DNA from: CAXBDP01 sp963974465
GTDB taxonomy: Bacteria; Bacteroidota; Bacteroidia; Cytophagales; Cyclobacteriaceae
DNA: 64,000 nucleotides
Assembly: GCA_049340005.1 (NCBI GenBank)
Contig: JBMPIY010000002.1
Reading direction: 5' to 3' (one strand)
Of the stretch, positions 33,357 to 41,193 are shown piece after piece (within the stretch, counting starts at the first letter, position 1; every line of letters begins with the position of its first letter). Below the pieces are notes generated by a model. That model did no database searches, was not told where the DNA came from, and saw only the letters and a list, made by a program, of their open reading frames with translations. The position numbers were made by a program, and so were the translations under genes.

Positions 33357-33756
33357 CCTAGGAGATTTTCCCGCCAAGAAATATGTGGAATAAATAGGCT
33401 CTCTTGATTCAAAGACTGTTTGAGCGCAGCGAGTTTCTTTGAATCGCCTATTTATGGAACATATTTTAGGGAAAAGATCCTCAGCCTTGATTTTTTGATT
33501 CTTTGGCATCAAGGCAAAAGAACATAAAAGATGAGTTTATCTGTAGATTTCACTATTAGAAATTGCAACCTTTTAAATACAAATAGTTCCTTATGCATTT
33601 AATTAAGTTATTGAAATTCAATTCTTTTCGGAAATTTTCTCATCACTCTTTGTCATTGCCACAAAAGGCAACCAAAAAAGTCTAGACCCAAAGAAGCTTC
33701 TGCGCACAAGGCCTTCGGTCGGCTGGCCTTTTTGTCCTCCATCCCGCAAACAGCCA
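33357..33756 (+). repeat. Non-coding repeat unit, second copy
   Basis: It has the same landmarks as 32983-33320 and carries an extra segment of about 68 bases (33391-33458) that contains the hairpin at 33392-33453. Confidence 0.7.
33392..33453. repeat. Two-part inverted repeat inside the second unit
   Basis: AAATAGGC (33392-33399) pairs with GCCTATTT (33446-33453), and GATTCAAAGA (33406-33415) pairs with TCTTTGAATC (33436-33445). The apical part reads TTTGAGCGCAGCGAG, a small GC-rich palindrome. The segment is absent from the first unit. Confidence 0.75.
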
Positions 33757-33841
33757 AAATTCTAAAAACAATTTTCTTAAAAAGAGGTGACCTAAAGTAA
33801 AGAACTTATAAAACCTGTGAAAAAGGATGAAGCTTGGTTGA

Positions 33842-33913
33842 CTGTATTATCAAAAACTAAAATTATTCATTGTCATTCAAAAGGGAGATCAATTCGTTGA
33901 TCTCTTCTTTTTT
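33842..33913 (+). repeat. 72-bp direct repeat, right copy
   Basis: It contains a remnant of the redoxin 3' end (codons for CIIKN and stop) fused to the true C-terminal coding end of the SirB1-like gene, with its terminator hairpin. Confidence 0.9.
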
Positions 33914-34717
33914 GGTGAGCTCTCCAAGCTTTTCGAAGGACATCGCAAGATTGCGCAAGCTTCGAGAGATCAAATCGAAATTGCTGCAAGGCTGATAGAA
34001 TTTCTCCTCCGGCTGAATCTGCAATTGAGAAATATACTGATCTATATCCTCCCGCGAAAAAATAATTCCACGATTGAAGGCATTGATATAAAATTGAACA
34101 TCGCCCTTTTTATAAGTTAAAATAAATAAATTGGGCAGATTGACTCCGAATATCGGCATTTTCAATTTTTGAGAAATCAACAAATAAACCGCACAAAGAG
34201 AAATTGGATTTCCCTTCTTAGTTTCCAGCACCACGTTAATCATTGAATTGCCTGGCGAATGAAAATTCTTGGTATTTGGGCTGAAACGTAGTTTTGAAAA
34301 AATGACGCTATTGATGATTTTAACCAAATCCAGCGGGTGGGCGTCATCCTTAAATTGCATCCAAGTTTCATAGTAGATTTGCTCAATTTCTTTACGCAAA
34401 TCACTTAGAAGCAAATCGGGATAAGAGTAGGTAGCAATGGCCCAAAGTCCTTCGAGTAGGTCTTGCTCTTCGCTACTTTTCCATTGCAGTAGGCGCTGTT
34501 TTACCTCTGTAAACTGAAGCGTGTGAATGAGTTCTTCAATTCGCTTTTGGAGAGAAGGATTAAAGCTATTTTCCCATTTATCTTCCAAAAATGGAATAAT
34601 ACCTGAGCCAAGCGAAATGATTTTGTCTTGCACATGATGAAGTACTTCTCTGTCATCATCTTCCAAAAGAGAAACCAGTGCACTTAGCTCATTATTATTC
34701 AATTCTTCTCCTGTCAT
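33863..34717 (-). CDS. SirB1-type transglutaminase-like protein
   Basis: The 284-residue protein matches the SirB1/transglutaminase-core-2 family. It has LVKIINSVIFSKLRFSPNTKNF in the middle, then the core KKGNPISLCAVYLLISQKLKMP with the cysteine, and VNLPNLFILTYK. In many relatives a His follows the LPG (LPGHF); here it reads LPNLF, so the catalytic triad may be incomplete and a non-enzymatic role is likely. It starts 6 bases after the acyl-CoA carboxylase gene on the same strand. Its last codons form the convergent terminator. Confidence 0.82.
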   Translation of the reverse strand: MTGEELNNNELSALVSLLEDDDREVLHHVQDKIISLGSGIIPFLEDKWENSFNPSLQKRIEELIHTLQFTEVKQRLLQWKSSEEQDLLEGLWAIATYSYPDLLLSDLRKEIEQIYYETWMQFKDDAHPLDLVKIINSVIFSKLRFSPNTKNFHSPGNSMINVVLETKKGNPISLCAVYLLISQKLKMPIFGVNLPNLFILTYKKGDVQFYINAFNRGIIFSREDIDQYISQLQIQPEEKFYQPCSNFDLISRSLRNLAMSFEKLGELTKKEEINELISLLNDNE

Positions 34718-34723
34718 ACGATA

Positions 34724-36352
34724 TTAGGTCTGGATAACACCTACATTAAATCTCTCGGTAATCGGCGCGTTATTCGCTGCTTCAATTCCCATTGAAATCA
34801 CTTTCCTTGTTTCCATCGGGTCGATAATATCATCTACCCAAAGTCTAGATGCTGCATAGTATGGGCTCAATTGTTCGTTATAGCTTGCCGTGATTTTATC
34901 TAGCAATTCCTTTTCAACATCTGGATTGATTACCTCTCCTTTTGCTTTGAGGTTTGCTACTTTTATTTGCAACAGGGTTTTAGCTGCTGCTGCACCACTC
35001 ATTACGGCAATTTGAGCTGTAGGCCAAGCCACGATCAATCGTGGGTCATAAGCTTTGCCACACATTGCATAATTGCCTGCTCCATAGGAGTTGCCCATTA
35101 CAATGGTGAATTTAGGAACTACAGAATTGGCAAGGGCATTTACCATTTTGGCTCCATCCTTAATAATGCCACCATGCTCTGCTCTTGAACCAACCATAAA
35201 GCCACTCACATCTTGTAAGAATACTAGCGGTATTTTACGCTGATTGCAATTCATTATAAAACGAGCTGCTTTATCTGCGCTATCTGAGTAGATTACTCCA
35301 CCCATTTGCATCTCCCCTTTTTTATTTTTCACTATTAAACGCTGATTTGCAACAATACCAACTGCCCAGCCATCTACTCTACCGTATCCACAAATTATCG
35401 ACTTGCCGTAAAGCGCTTTGTATTCATCAAACTCTGATTTATCTACAATTTGCTTGATAACTTCTAATGTGTCATAAGGCTTGGTTCTGTCAGCTGGCAT
35501 CAAGCCTCTCAAGTCTTTGCCAGTATCAGCGGGAAGTGCAGATTCAGTTCGATCGAAGCCTGCCTTCTGATCATGTCCCATTTTATCAAACATTCCTCTG
35601 ATTGCATCTAGGCAAGTTTTATCATCAGGGTATTTATTGTCGGTTACACCTGATATTTCGCAATGCGTGGTAGCACCACCAAGTGTTTCATTATCTACAT
35701 CTTCACCAATTGCAGCTTTTACTAAATAAGAACCCGCAAGGAATATCGAGCCAGTACCATCTACTATTAATGCCTCGTCGGACATTATGGGTAGATATGC
35801 TCCTCCCGCCACACAGCTTCCCATAATTGCCGCGATCTGCACGATGCCCATGGAGGTCATTTTAGCATTATTTCTAAACTGTCTTCCGAAATGCTCTTTA
35901 TCAGGGAAAATCTCATCTTGCATGGGAAGATAAACGCCTGCACTATCTACTAAATAGATGATTGGCAATCTATTTTCCATCGCAATTTCCTGCGCACGCA
36001 TATTCTTTTTGGCAGTAATTGGAAACCATGCACCAGCTTTCACTGTGGCATCATTGGCCACAATTACACACTGCCTGCTACTTACGTATCCAATTCCCAT
36101 TACGACTCCTCCAGATGGACAGCCGCCCTCCTCCTCGTACATACCATCGCCTGCAAATGTGCCGATTTCGAGAAAATTACTATTCTCATCTGTCAGGTAG
36201 TCAATTCTTTCTCTAGCAGTGAGTTTGCCTTTTTTATGATGTGAATCAATTCGCTTTTGGCCACCTCCTTCAAAAACCTTCTTTCTCCTTTCGCTAAGCT
36301 TGTAGCAAAGTTGCTTCATTTCGTCCTCGTTGCGAAGATAATTTAAGTCCAT
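34724..36352 (-). CDS. Acyl-CoA carboxylase beta subunit (methylcrotonyl-CoA carboxylase-like)
   Basis: The 542-residue protein is a biotin-dependent carboxyltransferase. GGGQKRIDSHHKKGKLTARE opens the first crotonase-like half, and the second half contains FLQDVSGFMVGSRAEHGGII. Segments such as CVIVANDATVKAGAWFPITA, IYLVDSAGVYLPMQDEIFPD and HFGRQFRNNAKMTSMGI are closest to the MCC/geranyl-CoA carboxylase beta branch rather than propionyl-CoA carboxylase. This suggests leucine or branched-chain catabolism. The alpha subunit is not in the window. An octamer copy is at 35802-35809. Confidence 0.88.
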   Translation of the reverse strand: MDLNYLRNEDEMKQLCYKLSERRKKVFEGGGQKRIDSHHKKGKLTARERIDYLTDENSNFLEIGTFAGDGMYEEEGGCPSGGVVMGIGYVSSRQCVIVANDATVKAGAWFPITAKKNMRAQEIAMENRLPIIYLVDSAGVYLPMQDEIFPDKEHFGRQFRNNAKMTSMGIVQIAAIMGSCVAGGAYLPIMSDEALIVDGTGSIFLAGSYLVKAAIGEDVDNETLGGATTHCEISGVTDNKYPDDKTCLDAIRGMFDKMGHDQKAGFDRTESALPADTGKDLRGLMPADRTKPYDTLEVIKQIVDKSEFDEYKALYGKSIICGYGRVDGWAVGIVANQRLIVKNKKGEMQMGGVIYSDSADKAARFIMNCNQRKIPLVFLQDVSGFMVGSRAEHGGIIKDGAKMVNALANSVVPKFTIVMGNSYGAGNYAMCGKAYDPRLIVAWPTAQIAVMSGAAAAKTLLQIKVANLKAKGEVINPDVEKELLDKITASYNEQLSPYYAASRLWVDDIIDPMETRKVISMGIEAANNAPITERFNVGVIQT

Positions 36353-36441
36353 ATCAAATTCCTGTTTGCGTGTATTTGGAAGCCAAAATACAACAATCAG
36401 AATGAATTTTGGAAAGGAATATGGAAGAAAGGTAAAATGAC

Positions 36442-37371
36442 TTAATCTTCATTCTTGCGACCAAAGACAGAGAAATGAACATAACGATTAGGGTTATCCT
36501 TCATATCCTTTAGTAAACTATCCAGGCTTGCTGCACTCTTATTCAGATTGTTATAGAGAGCTTCATCTTCAAGCATTTTTTGAAGTGTACCGTCATTTTC
36601 ATTGAGCTTGGCGAGAAATAAATTTAGCTCATCAAGCGATTGGTTTATTTTATTAAATGATTCTGAAAAGCTTAATTGTTGAAGAGAATCTGCCACCACA
36701 TCCATTTTGCCCAATAAAGGACCTATGTCTTTTGAGATTAGATTTAATTCAGCACTTAATTCGGATAGATTTTGGGTGAGCACACGCACATTTCGCCTAT
36801 TTTCTTGCGCCATATCTCTGATGATATGGGTAGTAGCTTGTACTTGATCTACCATATCATTTACTTTTGGTCCGTTGCCTGAAAAATCTTCTAGAATATT
36901 ATTGATTGCTCTAAGCGTGGCTCCCAAACTATTGGCCACAGGTAAAGCATTGTCTTTCAAAAATTCAGTAATACTTGGATCTATTTGGGCTATTAATGTG
37001 TCTCCGCTTACTAGTCTATTTGTTAAAGACCCAATTTGCAGTTCAATCGCTTTACTTCCTAAGAAATCACTATTGATTAGAAGTGCAACCGTACTATCTC
37101 CTAACTCCAAGCCTTCCTCCACTTGGATTTCCACTACTATTTGATTATTATTCTTTTGATCCAAACGTATGGATGAAACACGGCCGACACTCAGACCATT
37201 AATGACTACAGGATTGGAAACTGTAAGTCCATCTATATTTTCATATAAAGCATAATATTTTGCTGACTTATTAAATACTTCAATGCCTTTAAGATAATTG
37301 AAACCAATGTAGAATATCGCGATGGCAGCAGTAACTAATAAACCTACTTTAAATTCCTTTGAGAATCTCAT
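36442..37371 (-). CDS. MlaD/MCE-domain protein
   Basis: The 309-residue protein has an N-terminal membrane helix (VGLLVTAAIAIFYIGFNYL). An MCE domain follows at about residues 30-115 (YYALYENIDGLTVSNPVVIN, GLSVGRVSSIRLD). The remainder is a long helical/coiled-coil region. MCE proteins form hexameric rings that carry lipids between membranes with an ABC transporter. The partners (permease, ATPase) are not adjacent. It lies 82 bases after the amidase gene on the same strand. Confidence 0.9.
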   Translation of the reverse strand: MRFSKEFKVGLLVTAAIAIFYIGFNYLKGIEVFNKSAKYYALYENIDGLTVSNPVVINGLSVGRVSSIRLDQKNNNQIVVEIQVEEGLELGDSTVALLINSDFLGSKAIELQIGSLTNRLVSGDTLIAQIDPSITEFLKDNALPVANSLGATLRAINNILEDFSGNGPKVNDMVDQVQATTHIIRDMAQENRRNVRVLTQNLSELSAELNLISKDIGPLLGKMDVVADSLQQLSFSESFNKINQSLDELNLFLAKLNENDGTLQKMLEDEALYNNLNKSAASLDSLLKDMKDNPNRYVHFSVFGRKNED

Positions 37372-37453
37372 ATTCTAATATCAAAATAATTTAGCAAAAT
37401 TGACTAGCTATATCTTTAAAAAATTTATTAAAGCCTAAAATTAGGCTGAAGAA

Positions 37454-38236
37454 TTAGTTTGTTCCTTCAAGTTCATTCTTGTAGTCCCGTACCGCTCTAA
37501 AAATACCAGATGCAATATACACACGTCCTTTTTCACTATTTAGATAATTCTCTTCAGATTGATTAGAAAGGAAGCCTGTTTCTATCAAAACACTAGGCAT
37601 GGATGTATCCCAAAGTACCCAAAACGGCCCTTGTTTCACACCTCTACTTTTACGACCAACTCGAGTAGCAAATTGATTTTCGACATTAGCTGCCAATGAA
37701 AGGCTATTTCTTAAGAATGCCTTTTGATACATGTTGAATAGAATGTAGGATTCCTCTTTATTGGGATCGAAGCCTTCATACTTTTCTTCATAATTATCTT
37801 CTAGTAATATCACCGCATTCTCTCTCTTTGCCACTTCAAAATTTCCGGCTACTTTGGACAAACCCATTACAAAAGTTTCAGTACCATATACACTCCTATT
37901 TCCTGCTGCATTACAATGGACACTAATAAATAGATCTGCATTCTCTCTATTGGCTATTCTGGCTCGTTCTTTGAGATCGAGGAATTTGTCAGATTTACGG
38001 GTGTAGATAATTTCAACATCAGGCAGGTATTCATTCATAATTCGGCCTAGCTCTAGAGCTATTTTTAAAGCGACGTCTTTCTCTTTTGAAGATCGACCAA
38101 GTGTTCCCGAATCATGCCCGCCATGTCCTGCATCAATTACTACCCTTTTAACTGAATAGGCTCTTAATCCAGCTTGTGTTGTAGTACCGAGCAGCAGCGC
38201 AGTGGACAGAAAGAATATAATTACAATATTTTTCAC
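37454..38236 (-). CDS. N-acetylmuramoyl-L-alanine amidase (Amidase_3)
   Basis: The 260-residue protein has a signal peptide (LSTALLLGTTTQAG) and the zinc amidase fold: VVIDAGHGGHDSGTLGRSSK with the first His, LALKIALELGRIM-type helix, and ADLFISVHCNAAGNRSVYGT with the second His. PSVLIETGFLSNQSEENYL holds the catalytic Glu near the end. It cleaves the amide bond between the peptide and MurNAc in the cell wall. It is divergent from lptD, whose start lies 78 bases beyond. Confidence 0.94.
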   Translation of the reverse strand: MKNIVIIFFLSTALLLGTTTQAGLRAYSVKRVVIDAGHGGHDSGTLGRSSKEKDVALKIALELGRIMNEYLPDVEIIYTRKSDKFLDLKERARIANRENADLFISVHCNAAGNRSVYGTETFVMGLSKVAGNFEVAKRENAVILLEDNYEEKYEGFDPNKEESYILFNMYQKAFLRNSLSLAANVENQFATRVGRKSRGVKQGPFWVLWDTSMPSVLIETGFLSNQSEENYLNSEKGRVYIASGIFRAVRDYKNELEGTN

Positions 38237-38265
38237 GCAATACGACTTAGTTGGTGGAGAATAAA

Positions 38266-38273
38266 TAACTTTG
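38266..38273 (+). promoter_or_regulatory. -7 promoter element (TAACTTTG) before lptD
   Basis: TAACTTTG matches TAnnTTTG exactly in the gap between the divergent amidase and lptD genes. It supports a start for lptD downstream of it (GTG at 38315) rather than the long frame from 38174. Confidence 0.5.
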
Positions 38274-38314
38274 AATGCAAATTTGTGAATTTCTCGGATA
38301 AACCGAAAGTTAGG

Positions 38315-41077
38315 GTGCTTAGATATAAAAACGGTTTTTTTCTATTACTATTATTCTTTGGCAGTTGGGTCGGTGCGCAAGAGAGAGTACTTGAAACCGA
38401 AAACCTGCCTCCTATTCCCTTTAGGGACAGTTTAGAGCTTTCAATTCCTCCAAATTTGCTCGATACCATTCCTCCTGACAGTTTATTAATTACAAGGCAG
38501 CGCATAGTTAGAGATACTATTGGTGATGTAAAGACTACTATCATTTACAATGCCGAAGATTCCATAAGACTCGATGTGATCAAAAACATTGCATATCTGT
38601 ATGGCAATGCTGAGATCAAATACGGGCCAATTGAGCTCAAAGCTGATTACATAGAACTCGACTGGGCAAACAACATATTATATGCCACGGGAATTCCAGA
38701 TACTACTGGTAAGCTACAAGGAAAGCCTATTTTCAAGGAAGGAATAGAAACATATGAAACCACTACCCTCCGTTATAATTTCACCACTGGCAAAGCTTAT
38801 ATTACTGGAGCTGTAACTCAACAAGGGGAAGGTTTTTTGCAAGCAGAATCCATTAAGAAAACTCAATCTGGAGAGCTTTTCACATATTATGGACGCTACA
38901 CGACTTGTAATTTAGAGCATCCTCACTTTCACATCCAATCCGAAATGATTAAGGCCATTCCAGGAAATAAGTTGGTTTCTGGACCTTTCCACCTTAGATT
39001 TAATGATATTCCTACGCCGCTAGGTTTTGCCTTTGGGATGTTTCCAGATCAAAAGAAAAAACGTAGCTCAGGAATCATATTTCCTACCTATGGAGAGGAA
39101 AGAGTTAGAGGTTTCTTCATACGAGATGGTGGTTATTATTTGGCATTAAACGACATCATACACTTAAGTGTGATGGGTGAAGTATATTCAAAAGGTGGCT
39201 ATGGAGCCACATTACAGTCTACCTATAACAAGCGATATTCCTATCAAGGCAGCTTCCGTTTCAATTATTCGCGCTTCAATAGTGATGAAACAGAACTTAA
39301 TCCAATTGCCATTAATGATTTTTGGGTGGATTGGAGCCACAGACCAGTTCCTAAAGGAAGCAGTAGATTTTCCGCTTCCGTACGAGCAGGTACATCAACT
39401 TACAACAATAACAACACTTTAAATTTTGAACGAAATGTGAATTCTGAATTTTCATCTTCTGTTCAATATCAAAAAAACTTCACAGGCACGCCATTCAATA
39501 TGTCGGCAAATGCTAGGCATAGTCAGAATGTGAGAGATGGAAGAGTACAAGTAACTTTGCCAGAAGCAGCTTTCAACATGAATAGGATAACACCCTTTAA
39601 AGATTCAGATATTGATTTTGTGAATTCCTTAAATTTTGCCTGGAACTTCAATCTCACAAGCAATATTTCGAACAGACCAAGCGGGAGGGTTCCTAGTGGT
39701 ATTACCTTATCGAATCCTAGCGACATCCCAACCGATTCGATTATGCCGTTCAATTTTGAGACACTTCCTTATTTATTGAGAAATGCGCGAATTGGTGGCA
39801 GACATCAAATCCCTGTTTCTACCACATTCAATGTATTAAAGCATATTAATGTCAGTCCAAGCTTCAATTATGAAGAACTATGGTATTTACAAGAGCTTCG
39901 TTATACTTGGCAGGCAGATCAGAATGCTGTGCGTTTAGATACAATTCCTGGTTTCAAAAGAGCTGGAACTTATAATGCAAGTATTGGAGCTGCTACTAGA
40001 ATTTATGGTACTTATAATTTGAAAAAAGGGAACATCCAGGCTATTAGGCATATGGTAACTCCAACTGTGGGATTTAGTTATAGGCCAGATTACTCTAATA
40101 GTAAGTACGGCTACTTTCAAGAAGTCCAGATTAATGAAGAGGGAGACACTCGTTTACTTTCTAAATATGAAGGGTTCGCATACGGAGCTCCATCAATTGG
40201 AGAGAGTGCTTCTCTGAACTTCTCATTGGAGAACAACCTAGAAGCGAAAAAAGCAGCCAAAGGAGATAGTGCTACCAAGGCTGAAAAAGTGAAATTGATA
40301 GATAACTTTGGAATCAGCACTTCCTATAATTTTCTTGCCGATTCTTTCGGTTTATCCAATATCAGGACGGCATTAAGGACTAATCTTTTCCAAGGAGCAC
40401 TTAATGTGAATATAGGAGCAGAAATAGATCCGTACCTTACTCAGCTCGATTCTATAAGTGACACAGGGCAAGTTTTTCAAAGAAGGTTAGACAAATTTGC
40501 ATGGAATAATGGACAAGGTATTGGCAGAATTCGTAATGTGACTTTAAACTTAAGCACTAACCTAAACCCTGCAGCCAAAGGAACCCAAGGTGGGGCCTCA
40601 AGCGCAGGTCTCAATAGAATGAGTCCCACAGGAATGATGGGAGACGGCGTAAGTGATACTGGCTTAGCTGGAGCCCAAAACCTTGCAGATAGCGGAGACT
40701 TAGAAGCAATGATGATAATGAACTCACCTTACAACTACGTTGACTTCACTATTCCATGGAACATTAATATTAGCTACAACCTAAATTATAGGCGAGATGG
40801 TTTCCGTGAAGCAGACGTCACCCAGGCGTTAACTTTTAATGGTGATGTCTCCATTACTGAAAAGTGGAAAATCAATTTTAATTCGGGTTATGACTTAGCT
40901 ACGAAAGAATTAACTCACACCACAATTAGTATCAATAGAGATCTCCATTGCTGGGAGCTACGTGTTAATTGGGTGCCTTTTGGCCGATTTACTTCCTATT
41001 CAGTGGATTTACAAGTTAAATCCTCCCTACTTCAAGACTTGAAAATCAACAGACGAAGAAACTTGAATGATAGGTAA
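38315..41077 (+). CDS. lptD: LPS-assembly outer-membrane protein LptD (Bacteroidota form)
   Basis: LptD inserts lipopolysaccharide into the outer leaflet. I choose the GTG at 38315 (920 residues), which places a signal peptide (FFLLLLFFGSWVGAQ) at the N-terminus. The long frame from 38174 would overlap the amidase and lie upstream of the -7 element. After a short Pro-rich part come an OstA/LptA-like domain (NIAYLYGNAEIKYGPIELKA) and the LptD barrel domain. The latter has the conserved YTTCNLEHPHFHIQSEMIK, where one Cys of the usual disulfide set is visible, and FGMFPDQKKKRSSGIIFP. An octamer copy is at 39681-39688. Confidence 0.87.
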   Translation: MLRYKNGFFLLLLFFGSWVGAQERVLETENLPPIPFRDSLELSIPPNLLDTIPPDSLLITRQRIVRDTIGDVKTTIIYNAEDSIRLDVIKNIAYLYGNAEIKYGPIELKADYIELDWANNILYATGIPDTTGKLQGKPIFKEGIETYETTTLRYNFTTGKAYITGAVTQQGEGFLQAESIKKTQSGELFTYYGRYTTCNLEHPHFHIQSEMIKAIPGNKLVSGPFHLRFNDIPTPLGFAFGMFPDQKKKRSSGIIFPTYGEERVRGFFIRDGGYYLALNDIIHLSVMGEVYSKGGYGATLQSTYNKRYSYQGSFRFNYSRFNSDETELNPIAINDFWVDWSHRPVPKGSSRFSASVRAGTSTYNNNNTLNFERNVNSEFSSSVQYQKNFTGTPFNMSANARHSQNVRDGRVQVTLPEAAFNMNRITPFKDSDIDFVNSLNFAWNFNLTSNISNRPSGRVPSGITLSNPSDIPTDSIMPFNFETLPYLLRNARIGGRHQIPVSTTFNVLKHINVSPSFNYEELWYLQELRYTWQADQNAVRLDTIPGFKRAGTYNASIGAATRIYGTYNLKKGNIQAIRHMVTPTVGFSYRPDYSNSKYGYFQEVQINEEGDTRLLSKYEGFAYGAPSIGESASLNFSLENNLEAKKAAKGDSATKAEKVKLIDNFGISTSYNFLADSFGLSNIRTALRTNLFQGALNVNIGAEIDPYLTQLDSISDTGQVFQRRLDKFAWNNGQGIGRIRNVTLNLSTNLNPAAKGTQGGASSAGLNRMSPTGMMGDGVSDTGLAGAQNLADSGDLEAMMIMNSPYNYVDFTIPWNINISYNLNYRRDGFREADVTQALTFNGDVSITEKWKINFNSGYDLATKELTHTTISINRDLHCWELRVNWVPFGRFTSYSVDLQVKSSLLQDLKINRRRNLNDR

Positions 41078-41119
41078 TTGGCCAACTCAGCAAGAGACTC
41101 GATCAATTCTAAAAGTTTA

Positions 41120-41127
41120 CCTCCCGC
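41120..41127 (-). repeat. Intergenic octamer copy CCTCCCGC
   Basis: This is one of two intergenic copies of the dispersed octamer. It lies in the lptD-lysS convergent spacer, 19 bases before the bidirectional terminator. Confidence 0.9.
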
Positions 41128-41145
41128 CATTTTTGGGCAAAAAAA

Positions 41146-41171
41146 TAGCCATGCGAATAATCACATGGCTA
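41146..41171. terminator. Bidirectional terminator between lptD and lysS
   Basis: TAGCCATG (41146-41153) pairs perfectly with CATGGCTA (41164-41171). An A-run on the left serves the minus strand; on the plus side the tail is only weakly T-rich. Confidence 0.7.
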
Positions 41172-41193
41172 AATTGTTTATCTCCTTAAAAGC

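Larger units (their letters stand above)
32803..33841. other. 1.04-kb non-coding insertion between the 72-bp repeats
   Basis: No real gene is present; open frames of 62-120 codons overlap each other on both strands and lie in repeated text. The segment holds two diverged direct units (32983-33320 and 33357-33756), a strong hairpin and no transposase. It lacks perfect copies of the octamer. Confidence 0.7.

Noticed and set aside
33045..33412. Overlapping open frames of 90-120 codons on both strands in the 1-kb insertion
   Set aside because: They lie in diverged repeat units, overlap one another on opposite strands, show low-complexity Lys/Phe-rich translations and match no family.
38275..38301. 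Eight-codon ORF (MQICEFLG) right after the lptD -7 element
   Set aside because: It is too short, shows no repeated codons or following hairpin, and is probably chance.
38174..38314. Upstream start for lptD giving 967 residues
   Set aside because: It overlaps the divergent amidase start, precedes the -7 element, and has no signal-peptide character; the GTG at 38315 directly precedes one.
41120..41127. Octamers acting as transcription terminators
   Set aside because: Only one copy is near a terminator and it is not part of the stem; nearly all others are inside genes.
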